Counted from the stretch's first letter, positions 1 to 8,309 are shown. The stretch: DNA of 30,552 nt from Thermoplasmata archaeon (GCA_021846695.1 JAJZWN010000011.1:1-30552), one strand, 5' to 3'. Notes: generated by a model from the letters alone, not told the origin. A program made the numbers and translations.

Positions 1-626
1 CCAGCGAGGATACGGTTTCCAGCTTCCAGTATGGTTATACTGGCGTTCTGCATTGCTCCAGCAAGCTCCACTCCCAGATATCCTCCGCCAATTATTACTA
101 TTTTCTTCCTGCTCACCAGCTGATTGCGAAGGTAAAGTGCATCATCAAGTCCGGAAAATCCATGGATATACTTGCTCCCATTTATGAAATCATATTTCTG
201 GGAATGGCCGGTAGCTATGACAAGTTTTTCATATGCTATATTTTTTCCATTTATATTAACAGTTTTTTCGTCCAAATCTACCCCGGTGACTTTTCCAGTA
301 TAATCAAGATTTCTATTTATTTTAGCAAAATCTATACTTTTACCCCGAAGTATATCTATGATTCTCGGAGCCATGACCATAAAAGGATTTTCATCCACAA
401 GTTTTGATTTTCTGTTTCTCAACTTTGCAGAAATGCCTGCAATGCCTCCGCCTATAACAACAATTTTACCAGCCATGAATTCCAGTATGTTATCTCCAAT
501 AATATTATTAATTTTTGCAGTTAGAACGGAATTGAATTTTACTCCAATTTCCAGGGCCATCCTAGAATTCAGAACAGGGTGCACATTGCGATCCGCTGGC
601 AGGAAGCACACATTATTTAATCCCAT
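1..626 (-). CDS. NAD(P)/FAD-dependent oxidoreductase, partial (3' part lies outside the window)
   Basis: Partial flavoprotein of the two-dinucleotide-binding-domain family (NADH dehydrogenase type II / SQR-like superfamily). The reading frame runs off the left edge. Visible are the FAD Rossmann motif VVIGGGIAGISA just after an internal Met, the strand LVIATGHS that closes the FAD domain, and the NAD-binding motif VIIGGGYLGVELAG. The substrate cannot be told because the C-terminal half is missing. Start choice is open. The frame extends to an ATG at 626, which puts about 50 residues before the FAD motif. An ATG at 476 gives the usual N-terminus (MAGKIVVIGGG) and has an AT-rich box A-like stretch about 25 nt upstream. 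I list 626 because codon use in the extension looks coding. It is divergent from the gene at 765. Confidence 0.8.
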   Translation of the reverse strand, partial: MGLNNVCFLPADRNVHPVLNSRMALEIGVKFNSVLTAKINNIIGDNILEFMAGKIVVIGGGIAGISAKLRNRKSKLVDENPFMVMAPRIIDILRGKSIDFAKINRNLDYTGKVTGVDLDEKTVNINGKNIAYEKLVIATGHSQKYDFINGSKYIHGFSGLDDALYLRNQLVSRKKIVIIGGGYLGVELAGAMQNASITILEAGNRILA

Positions 627-734
627 TTTATAGAATTACATTTTACCCTTTTCTCGTTTATTACTGGCTTCTGGGAGACCAGCAAGGGGCAATGAACACT
701 ATATATCCATATCGTGCTAATGAATTATAGATAT

Positions 735-744
735 TTTTTAAATA
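735..744 (+). promoter_or_regulatory. Box A (TATA-like) for the coiled-coil protein gene
   Basis: TTTTTAAATA is centred about 26 nt before the ATG at 765. This is the spacing expected for a leaderless archaeal transcript and favours ATG 765 over GTG 759. Confidence 0.5.
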
Positions 745-764
745 TTAGAAAATGATTAGTGAGT

Positions 765-1841
765 ATGGATGAAAACGATTTAAACGAACTTAAATATATT
801 TTTTCTTACCTTGTGGATTCGTTTTCATATGAGGTTGAAAGGGATAAAAAATCAGGCGAAATAGAAAATACGACCAGGCAGCTGGAAAATGACAAAAAAG
901 CTATAGATAAGATGAAGAAAAGTATGAGAGAAAACATGGATGAATTTGTTGTAACTTACAATGATTTTAAAGCAAATGAAGAAAAAATTATGGATTATAT
1001 CAGTTCTGTCACTGATCAGTATTATACAAAACATTCCCAGGACATACTTTCAACAATTTCACAATTAAAGCATGAAATGGAAAAGTACATTGAAAATGGC
1101 ATAAAGGCTATGAACCAGTTTTTTTCATTAAACCCACTGACTATACTGAACTCATCCATAGAAATATCGGCAGGCAAAGATGCATTTGATATAAGGCAAT
1201 ATATACAGTGCAGTTATGGGATAAGCTATATATTTAGGCTGGAACCGGGGCTAAGCCAGTTTATGAAAAACCCATATTTTTCATCACTCTATACAGGAAT
1301 TAAAATTCCAGTATTAATCGCTGGTGATGGCAGTGTAAATTATGAAAACCTGGATAGCTATAAACTTTCAGGCGCAAAACTATCTGAAAATATTCTTGAC
1401 TGCAGTTTTTATAATGAAACCTCAGGGAATACTATTGACTTAAAATACAAAATCAGCGGACCTGATACGGAAATTGTTTTTACGAGCAACGGTGAGAAGG
1501 CTAAAATAACGGAGAACTATGATTTTATGTCCCATATGGATGTAAAGATCATGGATGATGCGCTTGGCAAACTCGCAAAGGAAATCACCGGGTTAACGGA
1601 AAAAGATAGGCAACTTGTATCACTGAGGATTGACGGGGAAGAAATACTTCCTACCATGTCATTTGAAAAAGTATTTTTTAGAATAATTAAATCAGATTAC
1701 ATTAAATCACTGGTAAGGGAATTGCCCGAAAACTGTGAAAACTGTGAAAATCCCGATAGCATTTCAAAGGAACTTATAAGGCACAGGATACACATAATAG
1801 GGAAAGATGAAGATTATATATTATCAACTCTTTTTGGATGA
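765..1841 (+). CDS. Uncharacterised coiled-coil protein
   Basis: I do not recognise this 358-residue protein. The N-terminal third (about residues 10-120) is rich in Lys, Glu, Asp and Asn with heptad-like hydrophobic spacing, suggesting a long helical or coiled-coil region. The rest looks like a mixed alpha/beta globular domain with strands such as GIKIPVLIAGDG and TIDLKYKISG. There is no signal peptide and no membrane segment, so it is probably cytoplasmic. Near the C-terminus a tandem 9-bp repeat (1731-1748) gives a small Cys-containing ENCENC motif, too little to call a metal site. The start is chosen at ATG 765 from box A spacing; GTG 759 would add two residues. Its 3' end overlaps the convergent cbiF gene by 18 bp. 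Confidence 0.75.
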   Translation: MDENDLNELKYIFSYLVDSFSYEVERDKKSGEIENTTRQLENDKKAIDKMKKSMRENMDEFVVTYNDFKANEEKIMDYISSVTDQYYTKHSQDILSTISQLKHEMEKYIENGIKAMNQFFSLNPLTILNSSIEISAGKDAFDIRQYIQCSYGISYIFRLEPGLSQFMKNPYFSSLYTGIKIPVLIAGDGSVNYENLDSYKLSGAKLSENILDCSFYNETSGNTIDLKYKISGPDTEIVFTSNGEKAKITENYDFMSHMDVKIMDDALGKLAKEITGLTEKDRQLVSLRIDGEEILPTMSFEKVFFRIIKSDYIKSLVRELPENCENCENPDSISKELIRHRIHIIGKDEDYILSTLFG

Positions 1842-2582
1842 TTTTCTAAATAAGTGTGTAAAATCAGGGTTGTAAAGATATGATTTTTTGTCGGAGTTAT
1901 ATGATATATTCCCGCCTACCATTATAAGCGCCTGTCTGTTTATCCTGTTTTCAAACAATGAATGTTCAAGCCCGTTAATTGTTGTTTCTATTATCTTCTG
2001 GTCAGGCCATGATACCCTGTATGCTATTACTGCCCTGTCATCGCCTTTATAGCCGCCCTTAATCAGCTTCTCCGTTACTGCCCTGGCATTGGATGCACTG
2101 AGAAAAATTGCCAGTGCAGTTTTGTGTGAAGCAAGAATATCAAGTTCCTCATTTTCAAAATGTTCTGTTCTCCTGGGCACCCTTGTTAAAATTACCGACT
2201 GGGTGGTACCCGGGGATGTTAATTCCATGCCCATGCTTGCCGCAGCCGCGAATACAGAACTTATGCCCGGAATAATTTCATATTCCATTCCATTGCTGTT
2301 AAAAAACTGGATCTCATCATTAATCGCACCGTATATTGAAGGATCCCCGCTGTGTAACCTTGTTATATCAAGGCCCTCGTCGTAATATTTTTTAACAAGC
2401 ATGTTTATCTGTTCTATGTTGAGCGTAGACGTCTTTACAATTTCCTTTGCCCTGCTCTCACTGAAAGTTTCAGGGCTTACAAGGGAGTCAGCATAAATTA
2501 TTACATCGGTCGAATCTATAATTTTCTTTGCCTTTACCGTTAAAAGCTCGGGGTCTCCGGGCCCTGCACCAACTATGTGTAT
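1824..2582 (-). CDS. cbiF: Precorrin-4/cobalt-precorrin-4 C11-methyltransferase CbiF, with non-canonical start
   Basis: SAM-dependent methyltransferase of the tetrapyrrole methylase family, adding the C11 methyl group in corrin synthesis. Family signatures in order: IHIVGAGPGDPELLTVKA at the N-terminus, IIYADSLVSPE, RLHSGDPSIYGA and YEIIPGISS. The length of 252 residues fits CbiF. The first conventional start in this frame is ATG 2402, but that would remove the conserved first 60 residues, including the substrate/SAM loop. Upstream of it the frame is open and conserved back to ATA 2582-2580, with GGTGAT at 2594-2589. No ATG, GTG or TTG lies between the in-frame stop and 2402. The gene overlaps the end of cbiL by 10 bp, consistent with translational coupling. 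Function is well supported; the exact start is inference. Confidence 0.88.
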   Translation of the reverse strand: MHIVGAGPGDPELLTVKAKKIIDSTDVIIYADSLVSPETFSESRAKEIVKTSTLNIEQINMLVKKYYDEGLDITRLHSGDPSIYGAINDEIQFFNSNGMEYEIIPGISSVFAAAASMGMELTSPGTTQSVILTRVPRRTEHFENEELDILASHKTALAIFLSASNARAVTEKLIKGGYKGDDRAVIAYRVSWPDQKIIETTINGLEHSLFENRINRQALIMVGGNISYNSDKKSYLYNPDFTHLFRKSSKKS

Positions 2583-3232
2583 CGTTTTATCACCACTATT
2601 GTCATATAATCCTTTATATCATCAATGTTATTATAAATTATTTCCTTTTCAGTTGAAACATAGCTCATAATATAATAATTGGTGAGCTGATTTTTTTTAA
2701 TGATTTCCTTTATAATTTCTCTTGCCCTTATTGCCTTAAATATTACTACATTTCCATAGGACATAATTTTTTCTTCCATATAGCTATAATCCTTTACTGC
2801 CGGGAGCACCAGGAGCGGTTCATCCTTGGTAGCTAAAATAATCTTCATTGCAGCTGATATGCCATTCATGGAGCTGATTCCTGGAATGACATCAAATTCA
2901 ATATCAATATATGGCATTATGTCAAGGAATGTGCTATAAAGCATCGGTTCTCCCTCAACAGCGTATACAGATTTAAGATTATCCCTGCTTGCTTTCATTA
3001 TCATACCTGCGTATTCCCTGCTCAATGCGGATATTTTTTCGCTTCCAATTGGAAATTCTAATTCCCTCATGCGATTACTATTGACGCCCATGGACTTCAG
3101 GATATTCTCTGCAGAGTTTAACGATGTTTTCGGATAAAATACAATATCTGCGTCCATTATGGCTTTATAGCCCTTCATGGTTATAAGTTCAGGGTCACCT
3201 GGCCCGAGCCCTACAACCTTAAACAAACTCAT
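2573..3232 (-). CDS. cbiL: Precorrin-2/cobalt-factor II C20-methyltransferase CbiL
   Basis: Tetrapyrrole methylase family protein of 219 residues that adds the C20 methyl group to (cobalt-)precorrin-2. Seen: the N-terminal FKVVGLGPGDPELITMKG, then DADIVFYPKTS, EGEPMLYSTF (the CbiL-type variant of the GDP motif) and FDVIPGISSMNG. These separate it from the neighbouring CbiF and CobA paralogues. It starts with an ATGA overlap on the stop codon of cbiE-cbiT and has a GGTGGTGA ribosome binding site just upstream. It therefore sits inside one polycistronic unit cobA-hemD, cbiE-cbiT, cbiL, cbiF. Nothing appears missing from the domain. Confidence 0.9.
   Translation of the reverse strand: MSLFKVVGLGPGDPELITMKGYKAIMDADIVFYPKTSLNSAENILKSMGVNSNRMRELEFPIGSEKISALSREYAGMIMKASRDNLKSVYAVEGEPMLYSTFLDIMPYIDIEFDVIPGISSMNGISAAMKIILATKDEPLLVLPAVKDYSYMEEKIMSYGNVVIFKAIRAREIIKEIIKKNQLTNYYIMSYVSTEKEIIYNNIDDIKDYMTIVVIKRYT
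2589..2594 (-). promoter_or_regulatory. Shine-Dalgarno GGTGAT before the ATA start of cbiF
   Basis: GGTGAT lies six nucleotides upstream of ATA 2582-2580, inside the last codons of cbiL. It matches the archaeal anti-SD core and has the same spacing as at other internal genes of this window, so it supports initiation at this ATA (or the ACG just before it). Confidence 0.55.
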
Positions 3233-4419
3233 TTTTTCACCACCTTTACAATGTAAATTTGATCAAGAGGCTCAAACCTTGTGTACACTGATACTGGCTT
3301 GAGCCTGGAGATATTTACCTGTTTCACATCAAATTGCAAGTTATTTTCTTTTATATAATTCATCATGGCATAGAAATTTTCCATTGTGGTTATATCCGCA
3401 ACCATCCTGCCTCCATCTTTAAGCCGGCCATAACAATACTTAACAATATTTTTAATATTTCCTGAGGAACCACCGATAAATACAGCTTCCGGGTCTGGAA
3501 TTCCATCCAGTGCTTCCGGTGCCTCTCCATTTATTATGTTAATATCAGTAGAAAATTTCCTCATATTTTCATCTATGAAATTGCAGAGAGCCTTATCTTT
3601 TTCTATTGCAAAAATATTTCCATCGGGGTTTATCAGGGATGCATATATGGCAACAGATCCTGATCCGGAGCCCACATCCCACATTGTGTCTCCGTTATTT
3701 AAATCAAGTTCAGAAATAGAGATTTCACGTATCTCTTTTTTTGTAATATTATTGTTTTTTCTTAAAAGCACTCCATCATCTAGCAGTGAAATTTTGCCAT
3801 TGCCATCTTTAATTAAAATCATAATATTCAAATCATTGAATTCTTTGCCTATTAATTCTTTAATTTTATATTTAGAAATAGACTCATCTTTATATCCAAG
3901 CCTTTCCAGAACATATGACGAGTAATCCACCAGCCCGAAACTGGTCATGTATTCAGCTATCCTTGATGGTGTGTTATTTCCATCAGTGAATATTGCAATT
4001 TTCCTTTTATTCCTTATTTTCTGTGCGAGACCTTTTATTTCCCGCCCGTGCAAACTTATTGCCACCATATGGCTTGCATCCATCCCCAGCCTGGAAAGGG
4101 CCACCTGCAGTGAGCTTACTTCCGGGACGATATAGATATCACCGGAATCATAATGTTCCGTTATATACTTCCCGATGCCAAAAAATAAAGGGTCTCCGGA
4201 TGCTACAACTGTAACTGTCTTATTGTCTGCCAGTGTATTTGCCAGATCTCCTGTAAACTGTTTCATAGAACCTATATTAAAAATCTGTGCTGGAGTTTGT
4301 GGGATTAATTCCAGATTGCGCCTGCCTGAAAATATTACCTGGCTTTCCATAATGCACTTCTCCGCCTCTGGATTTATTGGCCTTCCAGGAAAAACACCGA
4401 CTATATTAATTCTTTTCAT
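3229..4419 (-). CDS. cbiET: CbiE-CbiT fusion: corrin C5/C15-methyltransferase and C12 decarboxylase
   Basis: Two-domain enzyme of 396 residues, equivalent to CobL of the aerobic pathway. Residues 1-205 are a CbiE-type tetrapyrrole methylase (INIVGVFPG at the N-terminus, ASGDPLFFGIG at 73-83, IVPEVSSLQVALSRLG at 97-112). Residues 225-396 are CbiT, a class I SAM methyltransferase fold (DVGSGSGSVA at 248-257, acidic loop IEKD at 272-275, PEAVFIGGSSGN at 310-321). Together they would methylate C5 and C15 and decarboxylate the C12 acetate. A longer frame begins further upstream at 4476, but ATG 4419 has GGTGA five nucleotides upstream and gives the family's standard N-terminus. It overlaps the end of cobA-hemD by 14 bp. 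Confidence 0.92.
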   Translation of the reverse strand: MKRINIVGVFPGRPINPEAEKCIMESQVIFSGRRNLELIPQTPAQIFNIGSMKQFTGDLANTLADNKTVTVVASGDPLFFGIGKYITEHYDSGDIYIVPEVSSLQVALSRLGMDASHMVAISLHGREIKGLAQKIRNKRKIAIFTDGNNTPSRIAEYMTSFGLVDYSSYVLERLGYKDESISKYKIKELIGKEFNDLNIMILIKDGNGKISLLDDGVLLRKNNNITKKEIREISISELDLNNGDTMWDVGSGSGSVAIYASLINPDGNIFAIEKDKALCNFIDENMRKFSTDINIINGEAPEALDGIPDPEAVFIGGSSGNIKNIVKYCYGRLKDGGRMVADITTMENFYAMMNYIKENNLQFDVKQVNISRLKPVSVYTRFEPLDQIYIVKVVKK

Positions 4420-5695
4420 CCCCGTCACCAAAATACGACATAACTTTGCTGTACAACCCTTCATATGGATATTCAATCCTTATTACTCCAGCTCCATCCT
4501 TTACCTCTATTCCTTCCGGCAAAGTATCTGATTGCCCACCTATTATTACAAGATCAGATTTTTTAACATAATCATCTATATAGCTTCCCATTTCCAGAGG
4601 CTTTACCTTCACAGCCTGCAATTCCTTTTCTTTCCCGGAACCTATCCACGTATAATCATTTCCAGATTCTGAAATATCAGTGGTATCAAATATTCCGTAA
4701 CTTTGAAGCAATGCTTTCCCGGTTGAATCTGTTGCAATTTTTCCCAGCCATCTCAAATCAAATCCACTGGAGCGGAGTATATCCATTAACATATCCGTGT
4801 AACAGCCATAAAATGCAATATTTTTCCTATAAAGCTGCGCAGTTTGCATATTGCCCGGAAATACATCTGCGCAGCGTATCTTGAATACAGTAATCCCTTC
4901 ATTTTCCAGATCATCTGTATCCGGGGCATACAGATCATAGAAGAGTGTTACAATTTTCCCTGAATAAATTCTATGCTCTGATATGGAGAACTCTTTATGG
5001 TATTGTACAACATCACCTATAACTATGAGCGAGGGTGAATCATCATATGAATAGTCTATGTCTCCAAGTTTTCCTGTATATGTCTTCTGGTAATTGTATG
5101 TTCCATTTTCTATCAGGGCTATAGGCAGGGCAGGGTCATAGCCCGATGACAGGAGCCTTGATACTATATCTCTCAGATTGTGGGCACCCATGAATATAAC
5201 AAGTGTATACATTCTGCAGTTAAAGGTGCGGCAATCAGGTATATTTAAATTTTCCACACTGTTGCCCGTTGTTACAAGTACTCCATGATTTACATTTCTA
5301 TGGGTCAGTGGAATTCCCGCAGATTCCGGAACCCCTGTCAGGGATGAAATGCCCGGTATAATCTCATATTCTATATTATTTCTAATCAATTCCTCTATTT
5401 CTTCTCCCCCGCGCCCGAAAACAAATGGATCGCCTCCCTTTAGCCTGGCCACGGTCCGGTATTTTAATGCTTCATTTACAATAATTTTATTTATTTCTTC
5501 CTGGGATATCCGCTTAACGTATGGTTTTTTACCCACATAGATTTTTCTGGTGCCAGGAGTGGCATAATCAAGTATTTCAGGATTTACAAGGTGGTCATAT
5601 ATTATGGCATCAGCATTTTTAATAATTTTAATTGCCTTAATTGTAAGCAAATCTTTGTTTCCCGGGCCACACCCTACTATATACGCTTTTCCCAT
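4406..5695 (-). CDS. cobA-hemD: Uroporphyrinogen-III C-methyltransferase fused to a HemD-like uroporphyrinogen-III synthase domain
   Basis: 429 residues. Residues 1-235 are a clear SUMT (CobA), which methylates uroporphyrinogen III at C2 and C7 to precorrin-2. Motifs: AYIVGCGPGNKDLLTIKA, IIYDHLV at 31-37, ARLKGGDPFVFGRGGEE at 83-99, YEIIPGISSLTGVPESAGIPLTHR at 110-133, and LVIFMGAHNL. Residues 243-425 look like a diverged HemD domain: alternating strand/helix segments with IAFYGCYTDMLMDILRSSG and a later WLGKIATDSTGKALLQSYGI, matching the pattern by which HemD closes uroporphyrinogen III. HemD is poorly conserved, so that half is less certain. It is the first gene of the corrin cluster and has its own upstream AT-rich region after iorB. 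Confidence 0.88.
   Translation of the reverse strand: MGKAYIVGCGPGNKDLLTIKAIKIIKNADAIIYDHLVNPEILDYATPGTRKIYVGKKPYVKRISQEEINKIIVNEALKYRTVARLKGGDPFVFGRGGEEIEELIRNNIEYEIIPGISSLTGVPESAGIPLTHRNVNHGVLVTTGNSVENLNIPDCRTFNCRMYTLVIFMGAHNLRDIVSRLLSSGYDPALPIALIENGTYNYQKTYTGKLGDIDYSYDDSPSLIVIGDVVQYHKEFSISEHRIYSGKIVTLFYDLYAPDTDDLENEGITVFKIRCADVFPGNMQTAQLYRKNIAFYGCYTDMLMDILRSSGFDLRWLGKIATDSTGKALLQSYGIFDTTDISESGNDYTWIGSGKEKELQAVKVKPLEMGSYIDDYVKKSDLVIIGGQSDTLPEGIEVKDGAGVIRIEYPYEGLYSKVMSYFGDGDEKN
4425..4429 (-). promoter_or_regulatory. Shine-Dalgarno GGTGA deciding the cbiE-cbiT start
   Basis: GGTGA five nucleotides before ATG 4419, inside the 3' end of cobA-hemD. It selects 4419 over the longer in-frame option at 4476. 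Confidence 0.6.
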
Positions 5696-5713
5696 CTATC
5701 AGATATTTTATTC

Positions 5714-5722
5714 TAATATATG
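5714..5722 (-). promoter_or_regulatory. Possible box A for the cob/cbi cluster
   Basis: CATATATTA on the minus strand is centred about 23 nt before ATG 5695. It lies in the 122-bp gap after iorB and would give the corrin genes a leaderless transcript independent of iorAB. Several other AT-rich stretches nearby make this tentative. Confidence 0.35.
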
Positions 5723-5817
5723 TTTTTACTTATATTTTTCCGCCGGGCACAGTCTGTATAGCAATATATATGAATATTCTAATCCCTTATTCCTGCCACA
5801 TTCCATCGTTCTAGATG

Positions 5818-6420
5818 TTAGAGAGATGCATCCATCTTTTTCATTGCTTCCATCCCAAGCTTCATAGCCTTGAGGTTTATATCGAGCATCTTCCCGCTGA
5901 ACCTATCATTCAATGCCTCAATTATGCTTTTTTCATCGACTGGAAGTATCCCAAGAGAAAGCACTGCACCTATCATAACTGTATTGGCTGATCTGAATGA
6001 GCCTGCCTGGTTGCCAATATCGCCAGCATCAATTTCATAGATCTTTTTTATGCCGGGGATAAGCAATGCCATGCCGTTGACATCAGGATATTCTGCATCT
6101 TTCAGGCTAACAGATATTGGCGTTATTTTTTCCTTATTCATAATTACCCTGGCATCACTGTTAATTGTGCTTAAAATTCTCATAGTCTCAATCGGTTCAA
6201 ATCCAAGCACCAGATCAAATTTTCTCCTGGGGGAAATAGGGCCGTAGGCATCACCAATCCTTACTTCTACATTAACTGACCCACCACGTTGCGAGAGACC
6301 ATGTATTTCAGACATTACCACGTTAAGCCCCATTTTAATTGCAGCCTCCGATATCAGTGTGCCGGCAGTGATAATCCCCTGCCCACCCACGCCTGTAATA
6401 ATAATATTAAACGTCTTCAT
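5818..6420 (-). CDS. iorB: Indolepyruvate:ferredoxin oxidoreductase, beta subunit
   Basis: Beta (gamma-domain) subunit of the 2-oxoacid:ferredoxin oxidoreductase superfamily, 200 residues, normal length. The N-terminal IIITGVGGQGIITAGTLISEAA and the following SEIHGLSQRGGSVNVEVRIG are diagnostic. With IorA it oxidatively decarboxylates aryl pyruvates from aromatic amino-acid transamination to aryl-acetyl-CoA, reducing ferredoxin. The ATG overlaps the iorA stop (ATGA), with GAGGTGG four nucleotides upstream, so the two subunits are translationally coupled. Confidence 0.93.
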   Translation of the reverse strand: MKTFNIIITGVGGQGIITAGTLISEAAIKMGLNVVMSEIHGLSQRGGSVNVEVRIGDAYGPISPRRKFDLVLGFEPIETMRILSTINSDARVIMNKEKITPISVSLKDAEYPDVNGMALLIPGIKKIYEIDAGDIGNQAGSFRSANTVMIGAVLSLGILPVDEKSIIEALNDRFSGKMLDINLKAMKLGMEAMKKMDASL

Positions 6421-8288
6421 TGTGCCACCTCTATAGCTTTAAACGGGCAAACATAAGGTTCAGCACATACACCACAACCATCGCATATATTGGAATCTAT
6501 TTTAATATTTCCACCTTCTATCGATATGGCAGGGCATGCAAAATTTTCCACGCAATTCATGCATTTGCCGCATTTGTCCTGGTTAACAGCATACGTGATA
6601 ATTTTGTGAGTTTTCTGCATTGCTTTGTCCCTAAGGATTGCACATTCCCTGCGTGCAACAATCACAGAAAGCGTATTTTCCCTCAATGCCTTTGTTACTG
6701 CCTTTAATGTTTCCTTTATATCATAGGGGTCAACTATCTGGACATCAGCAACGCCTATGCTTCTGGCAATATTTTCAATGGATACTGGTGGCAATTCATC
6801 ACCTGCCGGGCTGAAATTTTCCCCGGCATTAGGTTGCTGGCCTGTCATTGCAGTAGTTCCATTATCAAGTACCATCACAAGCATATTAAGCTTATTGTGT
6901 ACAGCGTTTATCAATGGCGGTATTCCTGAATGGAAAAATGTTGAATCCCCTATAAATGCAATAACTTTCTGTTTAGTAGACATTGCAAACCCGTTAGCCA
7001 TTCCTATGGAGGAACCCATGGAGATCATTGTATCAGCTTCTTCATAGGGGTCATAGAGCCCGAGTGAGTAACATCCTATATCTGACGCATATATTGTATC
7101 AGTTTTGTTCATCATCTTAACTGCCCTCTTGACGGCATAATATGTTGCCCTGTGTGGGCATCCAGGGCAGAGCACGGGTGGCCTTGCAGGGAGCACCAGT
7201 TTATTCTCAGGCACATCCTGCACAGCAAAACCCATAATCCTGGAAAGTGAATGCGCCACTGTATCGGGTATAAATTCATGGCTTTCACTGAAATATCCAT
7301 CAAGTTTTCCGAATATTGTGGAATCGAGTTTATTCATCTGGGCAATAGTCCTGATTTTATATTCAAGATATGGGTCAAGTTCCTCGATGATTATTACTTT
7401 TTTATTATCTGATATAAATTTAACAATAGCACTCTCCGGCAACGGGTTGGTGAATCCTAGTTTCAGGACGCTTATATCAAGGTCATATTCTGAAATAACA
7501 TCCATTACAGAATTATACGCAGCTCCGGATGCAATTATCCCATATTCTCCGGTACCTTTCCTTATAATTCTATTCATAGGTGATATATCTGATTCTTTTT
7601 TCAATTCATGCTCTTTTTCAATAAGCTTCTCTTTGAGTGTGTATGAATTTGAGGGAAGGCAAACAAATTCATGGATGTCCCTGATAAATACGCCTGTATC
7701 CGGCTGGCCTTCCCTGATTTTACCCGGTGTCACAGCACCACGCATATGGCTTACTCTCGTAGTAGTTCTGAACAGTACAGGCAACTTAAACTTTTCAGAT
7801 AGGTCGAAAGCAAGTACAAGAAAATCCTTTGCTTCCTGGGGATTTGAAGGTTCAATCATAGGCACATGTGCAAGGTCTGCGTAATGCCTGTTATCCTGTT
7901 CGCTCTGGGAGGAATACATAGAAGGGTCATCTGCTGACATTACTACCATGCCTGCCCTGACGCCCGTGTATGCAATGCTCATGAAAGGGTCAGATGCTAC
8001 GTTTAAACCAACATGTTTCATAAATACCATTGACCTTTGCCCGGAAATAGATGCTGCAAATGCAGTCTCTATAGCAACCTTCTCATTAATAGAAAATTGA
8101 AATTTCATTCCAGATTTGCCTGCTATATGTGACAGTGTGTCTCCCACCTCACTGGACGGAGTGCCCGGATACGTTGTTGCAACTCTAACTCCAGCTTCTA
8201 CAGCCCCTCTGGCTATAGCCTCATTGCTCAATAAAAAAAGTACCTCATTCTCAGAATTATCCACCATATTAGCATCAAATTTTACCAT
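6417..8288 (-). CDS. iorA: Indolepyruvate:ferredoxin oxidoreductase, alpha subunit
   Basis: Large subunit, 623 residues. The N-terminal pyrimidine-binding half contains EAGVRVATTYPGTPSSEVGD (32-50) and GLNVASDPFMS. The central PPVLCPGCPHRATYY begins the TPP-binding half, which contains IGDSTFFHSGIPPLINAVHN and DNGTTAMTGQQPN, the TPP/Mg region. The C-terminus (571-623) has two 4Fe-4S clusters: CGKCMNCVENFACP and CDGCGVCAEPYVCP. The start ATG 8288 has a box A-like TTTATGTA about 26 nt upstream; an internal Met at residue 8 is an alternative. It leads the iorA-iorB pair and is divergent from the SQR gene. Confidence 0.94.
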   Translation of the reverse strand: MVKFDANMVDNSENEVLFLLSNEAIARGAVEAGVRVATTYPGTPSSEVGDTLSHIAGKSGMKFQFSINEKVAIETAFAASISGQRSMVFMKHVGLNVASDPFMSIAYTGVRAGMVVMSADDPSMYSSQSEQDNRHYADLAHVPMIEPSNPQEAKDFLVLAFDLSEKFKLPVLFRTTTRVSHMRGAVTPGKIREGQPDTGVFIRDIHEFVCLPSNSYTLKEKLIEKEHELKKESDISPMNRIIRKGTGEYGIIASGAAYNSVMDVISEYDLDISVLKLGFTNPLPESAIVKFISDNKKVIIIEELDPYLEYKIRTIAQMNKLDSTIFGKLDGYFSESHEFIPDTVAHSLSRIMGFAVQDVPENKLVLPARPPVLCPGCPHRATYYAVKRAVKMMNKTDTIYASDIGCYSLGLYDPYEEADTMISMGSSIGMANGFAMSTKQKVIAFIGDSTFFHSGIPPLINAVHNKLNMLVMVLDNGTTAMTGQQPNAGENFSPAGDELPPVSIENIARSIGVADVQIVDPYDIKETLKAVTKALRENTLSVIVARRECAILRDKAMQKTHKIITYAVNQDKCGKCMNCVENFACPAISIEGGNIKIDSNICDGCGVCAEPYVCPFKAIEVAQ

Positions 8289-8309
8289 AACATTACCATC
8301 CTATAATGA

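Noticed and set aside
1731..1748. Tandem 9-bp repeat AACTGTGAA x2 within the coiled-coil protein gene
   Set aside because: In-frame two-unit repeat giving ENCENC; too short to be a regulatory or mobile repeat.
7318..7884. Long plus-strand frame of 188 codons inside iorA
   Set aside because: Opposite-strand shadow of iorA, whose domains and cofactor motifs are intact over the same bases.
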